Source: Neodontobutis hainanensis (taxonomy: Eukaryota > Chordata > Actinopteri > Gobiiformes > Odontobutidae). From it: a stretch of 64,000 nt of DNA. Below, one piece after another: positions 26,901-36,558 of the stretch. The stretch lies in the NCBI GenBank assembly GCA_024349245.1, contig JALDNG010000450.1:78343-142342 (forward strand), given 5' to 3'. A program made the translations under genes and the position numbers. The number at the start of each line of letters is the position of its first letter. Position 1 is the first letter of the stretch. The notes under the pieces were generated by a model. It had not been told where the DNA came from. It made no database searches and saw nothing but the letters and a program-made list of their open reading frames with translations.

Positions 26901-27906
26901 TGTATCATTAATACAACATTGATTAAAACATTAACGATTCATACATGGCTAAATACCGGTTGCATAGGCTAAGAATTTGTCAAGAGTCAACAGTAATTAG
27001 CTTGCAAACTATTAGCAACATTTTCAATTTTGTCAGCGATCACTTATGCTGCCTAACCTAGGCTAAACGTTACACTTACACAAAAATACACGTTACACAA
27101 AAATAATCTTTAATTATAACTAACAGTTAGCTAGCTAACATTATAGCTACATACCACTTAGTTCTGATGACTTGTATGACCAGTGGGACTCAGTAAGCTT
27201 AAGGCACCACAAGATTTCAGCCTCCAGGGTCTTTGCTGGTGTTAAGCCGAGACGTGCTCCACTGTGTCTCACACTGCTGTCACTGCTGGGGGTGGGAGCG
27301 GCTTCATTAGCTGATTGCGGTTCCTTTGGAGCTATATGGGCAGGCTGCAGTAGAGCAGTGATGGGCACTTGGACCGAAGATGATGCTCCTGTCGGCTTCA
27401 TACGAGTAGCGTGCTTCTTGCTGTTTGCGTGGCTGCGAAGTGCACCCTCACCCATATTTGACAGTTCAATGGTAGTTTTACAAACATTACATTTTGCTTT
27501 TCTGTCGTCTACTTTTAACAGCCAGTCTTTAAATTGATCATTTTGTAGCCAAAGCTCTTGAAATTTACATTTTCCAGGCATGTTTGCCTTAGTCGAATGC
27601 AGTCACCCGTACCTGTTAACTAAGTGATTTCTAATTGAGCGGCAGAGCGGGAAGGGAATAAATATGGCGCTCAAAATAGCCTAAGCACAACAATACAGAA
27701 AGATGTGTGAAACAGCGCGATAAAAAAAAATCGGTATAGAAAAATTACATTTTGATAAATGGAAACTAAAAAATGCAACAAACTAAATTCCCTGATACTC
27801 CATGACTTGGACAAAAAATATATAAAATTCCCTGACTTTCAATGTCTGGAATAGACCTTTTAAAATTCCATGACATTCCAGAAATTCCATGACCCGTGGG
27901 AACCCT
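23936..27906 (-). mobile_element. hAT DNA transposon inserted in the IS3EU-1 transposase exon
   Basis: Inverted ends AGGGTTCCCAC and GTGGGAACCCT, with subterminal TTCCCTGACTTT/TTCCATGAC repeats on both sides. The flanks are GAAAACAC (23928-23935) and GAAAACAG (27907-27914), an 8-bp duplication with one mismatch. Removing the element and one copy restores an open exon (…RFCF then LSLIQ then a donor). It carries a complete two-exon transposase and therefore may be autonomous. Confidence 0.9.
24251..27581 (-). CDS. hAT transposase with BED zinc finger (two exons, apparently intact)
   Basis: Exon 1, 27581-27155, encodes 142 residues with a BED-type zinc finger: CNVC, then a spacer, then HANSKKH. 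It ends at a GTATGT donor. Exon 2, 26208-24251, follows a TTTATAG acceptor in matching phase (G plus GG). Together they give 794 residues with no stop. The catalytic core has the first Asp near residue 198 in LFDESLN, the second in LSMDGPNVN, and the Glu in the hAT dimerisation block LSHGNATVERGFSVNRQIE. The last 90 residues form a basic and acidic coiled coil (DEIDELKKKRARLQKD...), a plausible oligomerisation segment. The enzyme would move this hAT element by cut-and-paste. Being uninterrupted, it is one of the few potentially working genes of the window. Confidence 0.88.
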
Positions 27907-28765
27907 GAAAACAGAACCGGATGAGGCACTTGTCAGTTGCATCGCCTGTGAAATCACCAGTTGCCTGCAGTTCTTTAAACATATCCATCCAGTAATCTGC
28001 ATTTTGTCGTCTGTAGATACCCCACCAGCTTTCTATTCTTTGGTTTGCTGGGCTTGTTCCTTGAAAAACACACGGTCCATGCAGAGTTCCTGTCGAGTCT
28101 TCACGGAGAAACTCTTATAGCCTGTTGACATGTACATTCTCGGTGCCAAAATCAGATCTGATTATTTGCGGACAACTGCCTCGTTCAGCAATAGCACGGA
28201 AAAAATACCCAGCAATTACTCTGGGATTGTTATTGGTGAAGTAGGCTTGCATCCAGATGATGTGCCTCGAGAAACCATCAATGCAGCCGTTGATTGCTAT
28301 GCCATACGGCTTGATTTTGTTGTAAGAATCCATATGCCATAGATAATTAGGGCCTGGCACTCGGTAATGTCGCCTCCGCAACCTTCTCCCTCTTCTTTCC
28401 TCCACACCTAATGGATCCAGACTTAATTGTACCTCTCTGACCATATCTCTGGTCAGCCATAAACCATTTAAACGGCATCTTTCAAACATCATTCTGTAGC
28501 CATGCAGACGTCCCGGTCCCTCAAGTTGGCTGGCAATGAAACTTACTATACGTTCAGGGTCGCTATATTGTCTTCGACGATAAAGTTGCAGACCTGAAAG
28601 TCTCCTTCTCAAGTGTCGTACACTAATGTGGAAGTTGTCAATCACTGACAGACATAGAGCTATTTCAGTTTGAGTGAGTCCCTGATCAAAGTAAAAGCGA
28701 ATGCGATCATCCATGATGGTTGTGCTTTTGCTGCCTCTAGAACATGTTCTGTTCTTTACGGATAT

Positions 28766-28814
28766 AACTCGTGATCTCGAGATAACAACTTTTGTTATCT
28801 CGAGATCACGAGTT
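28766..28814. repeat. Perfect hairpin in the right end of IS3EU-1
   Basis: Two 23-bp arms separated by CTT, built from AACTCGTGATCTCGAG and TAACAA and their complement. The related left end holds a less perfect version (18840-18920). It could be a stack of transposase-binding sites or a cruciform. Confidence 0.85.
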
Positions 28815-28849
28815 AATTTTCTCGTGATCACGAAAAAACAACTTTCGTT

Positions 28850-28938
28850 ATCTTGAGATCACGAGATAATTAACTCGTGATCACGACATAACAAGACAGA
28901 AAAATAAATATTATCCATGGCCGTTCAGGGCTTCCGTA
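28850..28938 (-). repeat. IS3EU-1 right terminal inverted repeat
   Basis: Mirror image of 18771-18860, ending GGGCTTCCGTA followed by the duplicated CTTTTA. It lies directly upstream of the transposase start at 28714, so it probably contains that gene's promoter (inference). Confidence 0.9.
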
Positions 28939-28944
28939 CTTTTA

Positions 28945-29540
28945 GGAAATCTGTGGAGAACTATATTTTTATAAAACAGGCATGTGTCAAATGTATTTAC
29001 CAAAATGACACAACCCAGATCTTTGCAAACTACACAGTAATTATTCAGTCAGAGACATTTATCCTTATCTTACTAAAAACTATAAGAGCATTATGCTTAA
29101 TTCCTTTCAAATTGAAGGATAGATATGACCGTATATCATATTATTACCAAGTTTGGTCCAGTGTTTCATATTAAGCTATCGTTCGATCAGCTAAAAAACG
29201 TATAACAAATGTATATATTCTGAGCAGTATTTTAAGACATGCAAAAATGTACTCACCTAGAAACTGGAACGTGGTTCATTTAGTACAGTTGTACGATGAA
29301 AAAGTAATTTAAATCAGCCGAGTTAAATCAAACACAGCTAGCGTTAGCTTTTAGCTAAAAGCCAGCGATTTCCATTCATGAACAGCAGCAACTAACAAAC
29401 TTATTAACAGAAAACAAAGACAGACTGGCTAAAAAGCTTCGTAAAACAAAGACTAACCAAAAACAATCTTTGGGTGTAGCAAAAAGCTTAAACGTCACTG
29501 ATTTTAAAATAGTTAGGCCTCCACGGGTGTTTATCTTTAT
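28945..29540. other. Unassigned DNA between IS3EU-1 and LTR-B
   Basis: About 600 bp without a supported gene. It is AT-rich with a GCTAGCGTTAGCTTTTAGCT cluster near 29338. Confidence 0.5.
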
Positions 29541-29597
29541 TGTTATATTTAACCAGAGCGACACAGAGACCGATTATAATTTAACAAGCAATGGCCC

Positions 29598-29853
29598 TAT
29601 GGAGGACGAAAAATGACATATCTATAAATAAATAAATAAATAAAAGTGAAAATTGTCAATTTATTTATTTTTTAAGATGTAAGTTTTGGTTAAAAATAAA
29701 TAAATAAATCTCTATATTTATTTTCCACCTGCATTTATTTCCACATTTATTCATTTATGCATTTATTTTTTAATGCTTTTATTTATTTCTCCTTTTATTT
29801 ATTTCTACATTTATTTATTTATTGATTTCTGTCTCCAAATGCAAATGAGGGGG
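29598..29853 (+). repeat. IS3EU-2 left terminal inverted repeat
   Basis: Matches the complement of 39586-39814, differing mainly in the number of AAAT units. The inner end is GTCTCCAAATGCAAATGAGG. The HECT gene starts about 70 bases further in. Confidence 0.9.
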
Positions 29854-31284
29854 CGTTATTTTTTCTGTTCAGGCATTAGCAATCGCATCAACACAAACAG
29901 CTCAACAAGCTAATGCGGCTATGCCCCGTTCCCGCCTTAGGACTATGCAGCAATCAATGGAGGCTCGCCGCTCAGTTTCCGAGCTGTTGCGGGCAGCAGC
30001 AGATCGTCTAGATGAAATTGAACGTTGTGAGTTTTTTGGATAAATAACAGAGGATTCTTCTGTGAAGTAATATTTCATGTTACAAGCATTTAATATTGCA
30101 TTCCGTTTTTAGCCCCTTCCACAACAACTCAACTAGCAGTCACAGCACAGAGAGAGCAACAAGGAGATGCAGGTAACTGTACCTCTTCAATTACAGTCAC
30201 TATTAAACCTTGTAATATGTTTTAAAAAAGACAAACACATCTAGGGTTAACGTTAATGTGTCCAGTGTTATTTATTTATTTATAGAGTCATTGATAAACT
30301 CGCAGGTTGCGTTGAGTTTTAATACTAGCAAGCTAGTAATATTAATCCTCGCCCAGGATTTTGCAATGTCCTGTGTCCTCCTCAACATGGTCCACTATAT
30401 TATCAATTATAAAGTATAATGTCCGTAGTCATGTAGTATAATTGATTACTTGTGGTTATGGCTTCCTAACATAGGTTTTGAGCTCCTTGAAAATGATCAA
30501 ACTTTTTATTTAGTAATATTTGCTAGCCACTCAAAGACAAGGGTTAGCACACTTCTCTATGTTAAAAGTGTCACTGCTGCCACTTTGTGTCCTAATTGAG
30601 TTTGAGCCATATCTAAAGAATATGCCCAAATGAGGCTGCATGAAGAACATATAAAATGTAGAAATCACTTTTCAAATACTAAATATGAATTTGTTAAGTA
30701 GCCACAACATTGCCTGTTTCTCCAGCGGCGGTTGGTCCATCCAGTGGATTGTAAGTAATTATTTTCTTAAAATATATATTGTTTAGACCAGGGGTCCTCA
30801 ATTAAAATCAGCCGAGGTCCACTTAGTTAACTTTCCTCAAGTGAGGGGTCCGGAAAATTTAAATAAAAGGATATGTGTTTGAATATAATTCTTTAAGTAA
30901 AGTCTCATTTATTCCACACCTACAGCCTCTTAAACAATATGGAGATGAATGTAGATAATCCACTGTTTTCTGTATTTTATCCTTTGGTTCCATGTTTAGC
31001 TTTCCCAAACACATCTCACAGACAACAGGTAAAAAAAACAAATCAAAAGAGGCTAAAGCTAAAGCTCAGGACCTGGTGGTTTATTGACAATAGCCTGGAA
31101 TCATGCATATAAGTCCTAATACTCCTTTATACATGTGTGAGAACATTTTAAATACAAAATAATCAAATCAAACCAAAACATATTTGTTAAATAAATATGA
31201 CAAAGATGCAGTCATAATTAATCTCTTTCTATTGTCATTCCTCTGAAAACAACAGGAACAAGGAAAAATGCACTGAGCATTTCT

Positions 31285-31347
31285 TTAGCATTAGCTGTTG
31301 CTAAAAAATAACTGTTACTGTTAATTATTAGCAACAGCTAATGCTAA
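31285..31347. repeat. Perfect 20-bp inverted repeat
   Basis: Arms 31285-31304 (TTAGCATTAGCTGTTGCTAA) and 31328-31347 are exact complements, separated by 23 bases, inside the hAT-like element. Confidence 0.93.
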
Positions 31348-31424
31348 CACAACTTAAGGAAGACTTAACCTGTGTCACTCATCTCCAAACCCTCCTCTCA
31401 CACCTTTTCTGTTTTTAATCACCC

Positions 31425-31815
31425 AAATGAACGTGTGTTGGGTTCAAATGAACGTGTGTTGGGTTCAAATGAACGTGTGTTGTGTTCAAATGAACGTGTG
31501 TTGGGTTCAAATGAACGTGTGTTGGGTTCAAATGAACGTGTGTTGGGTTCAAATGAACGTGTGTTAGGTTCAAATGAACGTGTGTTGGGTTCAAATGAAC
31601 GTGTGTTGTGTTCAAATGAACCTGTGTTGGGTTCAAATGAACGTGTGTTAGGTTCAAATGAACGTGTGTTGGGTTCAAATGAACGTGTGTTAGGTTCAAA
31701 TGAACGTGTGTTGGGTTCAAATGAACCTGTGTTGGGTTCAAATGAACGTGTGTTGGGTTCAAATGAACATGTGTTGGGTTCAAATGAACACGTGTTGGGT
31801 TCAAATGAACGCGAA
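31425..31815. repeat. 21-bp minisatellite (AATGAACGTGTGTTGGGTTC + A)
   Basis: About 18 head-to-tail copies with few variants (GTTGTG, GTTAGG, CCTGTG). Because the unit is a multiple of three, both strands show long repetitive frames. There is no start context, partner domain or conserved copy to suggest a protein. Confidence 0.96.
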
Positions 31816-33738
31816 TAGTGTGAGCTAATTCCTCACGTTGTTTGTAAATGAGACGAGTCAAGTCTCTAAATTACAATACAATAAAGAAGTTGACAGACAA
31901 ATGTACAACTCACCACATTATTAGACGTCCTCACTTTCCTCTGAGTCTTTTTAATCCTGACATGAAAACTGTCCAGTCCTGGTTCAGTTCTGGATTGATT
32001 CTCTGATTATCACAGCAGCCGGGACAAGAGGAAAAGGGGCTGTAGGAGCTGTATTTTCTGATTGAAACAAACCATCCCTCTCCGTCCATAACGTCAGTGA
32101 ATCTTCGTTATTTTTTGTCAAGGCTCAACTTTTAGATTTTAGTCGTTGCTAACGCATTATCGGGCTACGCTAAACATGTTGAAATTTCCCGCTGCTCTGT
32201 CCGTAACCATAGTAACCTGAGGACCCGCGCGTGTGGACCTAGCTGTCTTAGGAGTGCCGGTTCAAAAAAAGGTTTTACTTGTAATTATGAATACTGTCTT
32301 GCGGTCCAGATCAAAGCCTCTCGGGGTCCGGATCCGGACCGCGGTCCGCCTATTAGTGACCTCTGGTTTAGACTTATGTATCACAGTGTTTTTGTTTAGC
32401 TGAAGTTTCACGGCTGTTTGCCCCGTATCCACGGATTCTGACTGGAGCCCCTAGAAGAAACCATACAAGGAATAGGATATCACCATCATACACCCACACC
32501 TTCTGTTGTCTCATGTCCAAGCAAGCAACTTCAGTTCCACAGAGAAAAGAAAAAGAGAGATTGCATCACTTAGGCCTGGGTGAAAAACGTCTAACCTTTC
32601 GAGGTAAGTACTGCTTGAATTCTCAAGCACAATTCAAAGTATTGCTTAATTAGCGCCTTCACTGATTTACAAAAATACAAGTGATGAAAAGTCTATGACA
32701 AAATGAAGTCTACATTTGAATATTACTGACTGACAAAGATTGTAATCAACAAGTTTACAGGTTCATAAATTTATAATTAATTCAAATGTTTTTGTAGCTA
32801 TTTTCAGTTTTATGAGTAACACATCTTTCTTTCTTCAATTCTTTCTGGGGTGTCAACATCAACAAAATCATCTGACTCCCAGTGTGCAGTGATTAACATG
32901 TTGAGTTTGCATAGATTTTACATTACATTTACATTTTATCCAGGCTCAAGACTATCACTAAAGTTGCACTGTCACAGACCTAGTTGTGTGAAATCTTGCT
33001 TTACATTTCTCTTGATTAATCCTTACATGCATTTGTTTTCTTTTGATAGGGAACCACGAAAGCCCAGAGGAATTTACAGAGTTTATACTAGCTGCTTTCC
33101 CAAAATGAAGGGATGGTGGTGGATTTGAGCTCATGTGCATTTCTGGGACTACTAGGAGCCGTAATCTCACACTGGTGCCATGCCCCAATGATGGTTATAC
33201 AATTAGTCATCTAAGCGGTCCAGACAGTGCCATACACAATGCCACTCTCTACATCCGGCCACTGCCGAGGAGTTTGAGCGTGAACAATACTGTGGTAGGC
33301 ACTTTTGAAGCAATTTTTTTATAATTCTATCTATAGATAATAATTAATCTGTTTTTGTGTTATTATTTTATTTTTAATTACATGCAGGTACCAAATAGCC
33401 AAGGAACTGATTTAGGACCTGTGATGCTGTGTATCAGCTGTGGAGAAGGTTCCCATTTTCTGAGTGAAAACACCACAGTGAAAGTTGTTCTGGGTAATTC
33501 TTTAAGTAATTAAATATGCTTTATTTGTCCTTAATTAAAAAGCCTGGCTGATGAGACCAGATATGTAAATTATGTTCCTTTTTTTTTTTTTTTAAACTTA
33601 CAATAAACTTTGATTAGTAAAACGGTAAATCATGTTATATTTCACCCATAATACATTGAAGTCTTCAGATCACTTTTAAAAACAGTGTGGAGTCGTTTGT
33701 GACCCCTGATTTCTTTCTTCAATTTTTCTAAGACAATC

Positions 33739-34068
33739 ACAGAACACAAGTGATGAAGGTGCAAGTGAAGAACACAAGTGATGAAGGTGCAAGTGAAGAA
33801 CACAAGTGATGAAGGTGCAAGTGAAGAACACAAGTGATGAAGGTGCAAGTGAAGAACACAAGTGATGAAGGTGCAAGTGAAGAACACAAGTGATGAAGGT
33901 GCAAGTGAAGAACACAAGTGATGAAGGTGCAAGTGAAGAACACAAGTGATGAAGGTGCAAGTGAAGAACACAAGTGATGAAGGTGCAAGTGAAGAACACA
34001 AGTGATGAAGGTGCAAGTGAAGAACACAAGTGATGAAGGTGCAAGTGAAGAACAAAAGTGATGAAGGT
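33739..34068. repeat. 28-bp minisatellite inside a HECT-gene exon
   Basis: About 12 nearly identical copies of a unit containing GAACACAAGTGATGAAGG and TGCAAGTGAA. The last copy runs into coding sequence (SDEGVSEFTSGSRTS). Because 28 is not a multiple of three, the array rotates through frames and introduces stops. Confidence 0.95.
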
Positions 34069-36372
34069 GTGAGTGAATTCACTTCTGGCAGCAGGACAAG
34101 TGCCTTTAACGTAGAGGAGTCCGTAGAGTTAGATGTGGTTTGTACACTCCTTTTGACAGAGTAGTGTTATGTGAAGATTTTAAACTGATTTACATTATTA
34201 TATTACTCACTTGGAGGTCATAGAACTAAAATGGATTTTATTAACTTTTGCAGAGACAGCATCAGCAGGAGCCAATGATGACCCAATAGCTGCCAAGTTA
34301 TTTGCTAGTTTTAAATAAAAGGGCTCACTAACACATGTAGCCACCAATCTTTGTGCTTCCACAGAATGCATTTTGTCTTGAGGAAAATGTTGACCTGATT
34401 TTTCTTTGTTTAGCCTGGGTAACAGAAGTGGATCCATTTAGGGCCGCGTCACTGTTTACCATTGCAATGCGTGAAAGACAGAAAGATGGTAACCACCTGT
34501 CCCTCAATTTAAGTCTCCATGATACAATTGAGGACAGGGATAGAACCATCATTAACATTTACAAGACGGCAAAATTAGAGTGGGCAAATCCACTGCGATG
34601 TAAATTAATAGGTACATCTCATTTGCTCTCCAAAACATGGGATAATCCTTCATAAATAAAATAGATAAGAAAGGTGTTTTTCTGTTTCAAAGGTGACTCT
34701 GCTATTGGGGAGGGAGTCAACAGGTATGTGCTGTCCACAGTGATGGACCGTCTTCAAAATGGATTCATGCTGAATGAAACAAGTAGGTTTGGTCAAGAAT
34801 GATATATATAGATAGATAGACTAGATATAGATATACATAATATTTTTTTTTTTTAGATGTGAAGATAATGCTGTTTGAGGGAGAACGAGATCACCTGATA
34901 CCATCTACCTCACAGCTTCTCCTAGAGAGTGACCTATTCACTGTAGCTGGGCGGATCATAGGTCAGTTTTTTAAATGATGGCCCACGCTTCTGTGGTTTA
35001 AGCCATGCAGTCATCCACTTTCTTTTAGGTGGGGAGCCAGAGATGGCTACTATACAAATTGAAGATTGCGTTGACCTGGAACTTCGAGAAGTTGTCACTT
35101 TGGTATGTTTTAAGTATAAATAATGTTAAATAGACAAATTGTGCAAAATGTTTAAATTCTACTCTAATGATAAATATCCCAGTAGTGTTGCCCTTCACAG
35201 ATTCAGATCTGTGTTTGTGGATTTTGTCAATGGTCATGGGGACGCTGGAATCCTTGTGACCACCCGTGGCAAGAAAGGCTGGTTTTAAGGAGAAAACCAA
35301 ATATCTCTTTAAATGTATTTTATTAGCTTGAAGGGGGTGGGGTCCTTGAAGAGGCACAGAAGTCAAAGATACTAGCTGTATGCCTGCCATGGGACCTGCC
35401 TGGTGTTACAACAGAAAACAGGTGGTGGCTGAAGGACAAAATCCTAACTCATGCAGTAAGTATTGACCCACAAGTTTAGCTGATTTAATTTTAAGCCTAA
35501 TGTAGGAAAAAGTCTTTCTGCTGGATCAAAACTGAACTGTGAGCCAAGAAAGTATGAACCAAACTTTGGCTGCAGTAAACTGTTATACCCTTAGTGGGGA
35601 AAGGAGCTTAATTATTTTTTTGTCTTCTGAAAGGTTCTTGGGAGGATTTCTAGACAGGTCCAACAACTGAGAAAAGGTTTGAAGGACACTGGTCTCTGGG
35701 AGTTTATTAGTTCAAGGCCAGATGCTGCTGCAGCTTTATTTCCCAGGGCAGATCACACTATGTTGACATCACAGGTAAATATTTATTATAGACAATAATT
35801 TATAGCATGTTTTTAATGACAAATCAATGTTATATTATAACATGTTGGTCACTGAATGGTAATGGATATGTCCTGTTTTGCAGATGGTTTTAGATACGAT
35901 TGTGTGGCCTACAGAAGATGAGGATGTCTGTTCTATTGAAGAACAGTGCAGAGCTGTGAATTTTCTGCGCCAGTTCATTCAGACTAGTAAAGAGTTTATA
36001 CTTCTATATTTTTTTAGTAACCTAAATAGGATATCTTAGCAGTGAACATTGCTATTAAAGTCATCATCAATTTATTGTGTTTCATTAAATTCTAGGTTCT
36101 TCAGAAGTGTTAAAGCAATTGATCAGCTTCGGGACTGGGTGGGATGTTCTTCCGGAACAGCTGAATGTGGAAGTTGTTGATATCAGATTGCCTCAAGCTT
36201 CAACCTGTTTCTACACTTTGAAACTTCCAGAAAGCAATGTGAGCTATGATCTTTTCAAAAATGATTTACTGGCAAGCATCTCATCGTCATATGCTGGTTT
36301 GGTCAGTACTAGTTGAATTTATGCTGTAAAATTTTCAAGTTTGTATTCAGAGTTTACAGCTTTTTTTTTTTA

Positions 36373-36378
36373 AATAAA
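36373..36378 (+). terminator. Probable polyadenylation signal of the IS3EU-2 HECT gene
   Basis: AATAAA about 57 bases after the HECT stop codon, following a T-run. It lies about 180 bases before the end of the convergent transposase gene, mirroring the arrangement in IS3EU-1. Confidence 0.55.
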
Positions 36379-36558
36379 GTGTTTTAATATTGTTTAACAT
36401 TGTTTGTTTGTGTCCTGTGCTGTCAGTGCTTTTTGGTTCTGGATTATAACTATCAATTTTTATTAGAATCACTAGGAGCAAGACCATAAGTTGCAAGCTT
36501 TATTCATAGTCTTGTACATATCAGAACTTGTGTAGTATAAAAATGTATAGTGAAATAC

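Larger units (their letters stand above)
22753..28714 (-). pseudogene. IS3EU-1 DDE transposase (integrase-like), broken by a stop codon and a hAT insertion
   Basis: Start ATG at 28714 (MDDRIRFYFDQGLTQTEIAL), just inside the right terminal repeat. The N-terminus is a helix-turn-helix (residues about 5-45). The catalytic core has Asp129 in LWHMDSYNK, Asp188 in IRSDFGTEN and Glu228 in NQRIESWW, with D-D and D-E spacings of an IS3/retroviral-integrase fold. Codon 200 is TAA (28115-28117) where a CAA glutamine codon would fit. The exon then continues to 27907, is cut by the hAT element, resumes at 23935 and ends at a GTAACA donor after 23914. A terminal exon 23091-22753, preceded by TTTTTAG, encodes 112 residues including MWNNHRIRRSNG. 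It would have catalysed excision and insertion of IS3EU-1 but cannot make a full protein now. Confidence 0.83.
18771..28938. mobile_element. IS3EU-1: 10.2-kb DNA transposon carrying a HECT ligase gene and a DDE transposase gene
   Basis: The element starts TACGGAAGCCCTGAACGG and ends with its complement CCGTTCAGGGCTTCCGTA. The near-perfect terminal inverted repeats are about 85-90 bp. It is flanked by a perfect 6-bp duplication CTTTTA (18765-18770 and 28939-28944). Termini 5'-TAY...RTA-3' with 6-bp duplications are, from memory, diagnostic of the IS3EU superfamily. It holds a plus-strand HECT gene (19062-21932) and a convergent minus-strand integrase-like transposase gene (22753-28714). The transposase exon is interrupted by a complete hAT transposon (23936-27906). 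Without the hAT the element would be about 6.2 kb. The superfamily name is recalled rather than searched, but the boundaries are read directly. Confidence 0.9.
30789..32365. mobile_element. Non-autonomous hAT-like element in an intron of the IS3EU-2 HECT gene
   Basis: Flanked by a perfect 8-bp duplication GTTTAGAC (30781-30788 and 32366-32373). The ends CAGGGGTCCTCAAT and the complement of ATTAGTGACCTCTG are imperfect inverted repeats. There is no transposase gene inside. It contains a 20-bp perfect inverted repeat and the 21-bp minisatellite. Confidence 0.88.
29921..36316 (+). pseudogene. HECT-type E3 ubiquitin ligase of IS3EU-2 (about 16 exons, frame broken)
   Basis: Exon-like blocks with GT/AG borders lie near 29921-30026, 30113-30172, 30726-30750, 32400-32603, 33050-33294, 33388-33493, 33735-34137, 34250-34316, 34365-34610, 34692-34783, 34858-34961, 35028-35102, 35324-35455, 35634-35774, 35883-35985 and 36096-36316. 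The block at 33050 encodes GFELMCISGTTRS and LYIRPLPRSL, resembling the FNFMLC/LRLYVC domain of the IS3EU-1 protein. The C-terminal HECT domain has GDSAIGEGVNRYVL, FEGERDHLIP and, in the last exon, LPQASTCFYTLKLPE with the catalytic Cys (36206-36208). Defects: a one-base-type frameshift near 33107-33120, a 28-bp minisatellite expanded within the exon at 33739, and an in-frame stop at the end of the 34250 block. Exon borders are estimates and one junction phase does not close. Confidence 0.75.

Noticed and set aside
28715..28831. Upstream extension of the IS3EU-1 transposase to an ATG at 28831
   Set aside because: It would translate the palindromic terminal repeat; the ATG at 28714 starts the conserved helix-turn-helix.
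31372..31861. 148-codon frames on both strands with NERVLGS or HLNPTHV repeats
   Set aside because: Produced by the 21-bp minisatellite; no start context, signal or conserved copy.
33642..34082. Frames with repeated FFTCTFITC-type text on the minus strand
   Set aside because: Antisense of the 28-bp minisatellite in the HECT gene.
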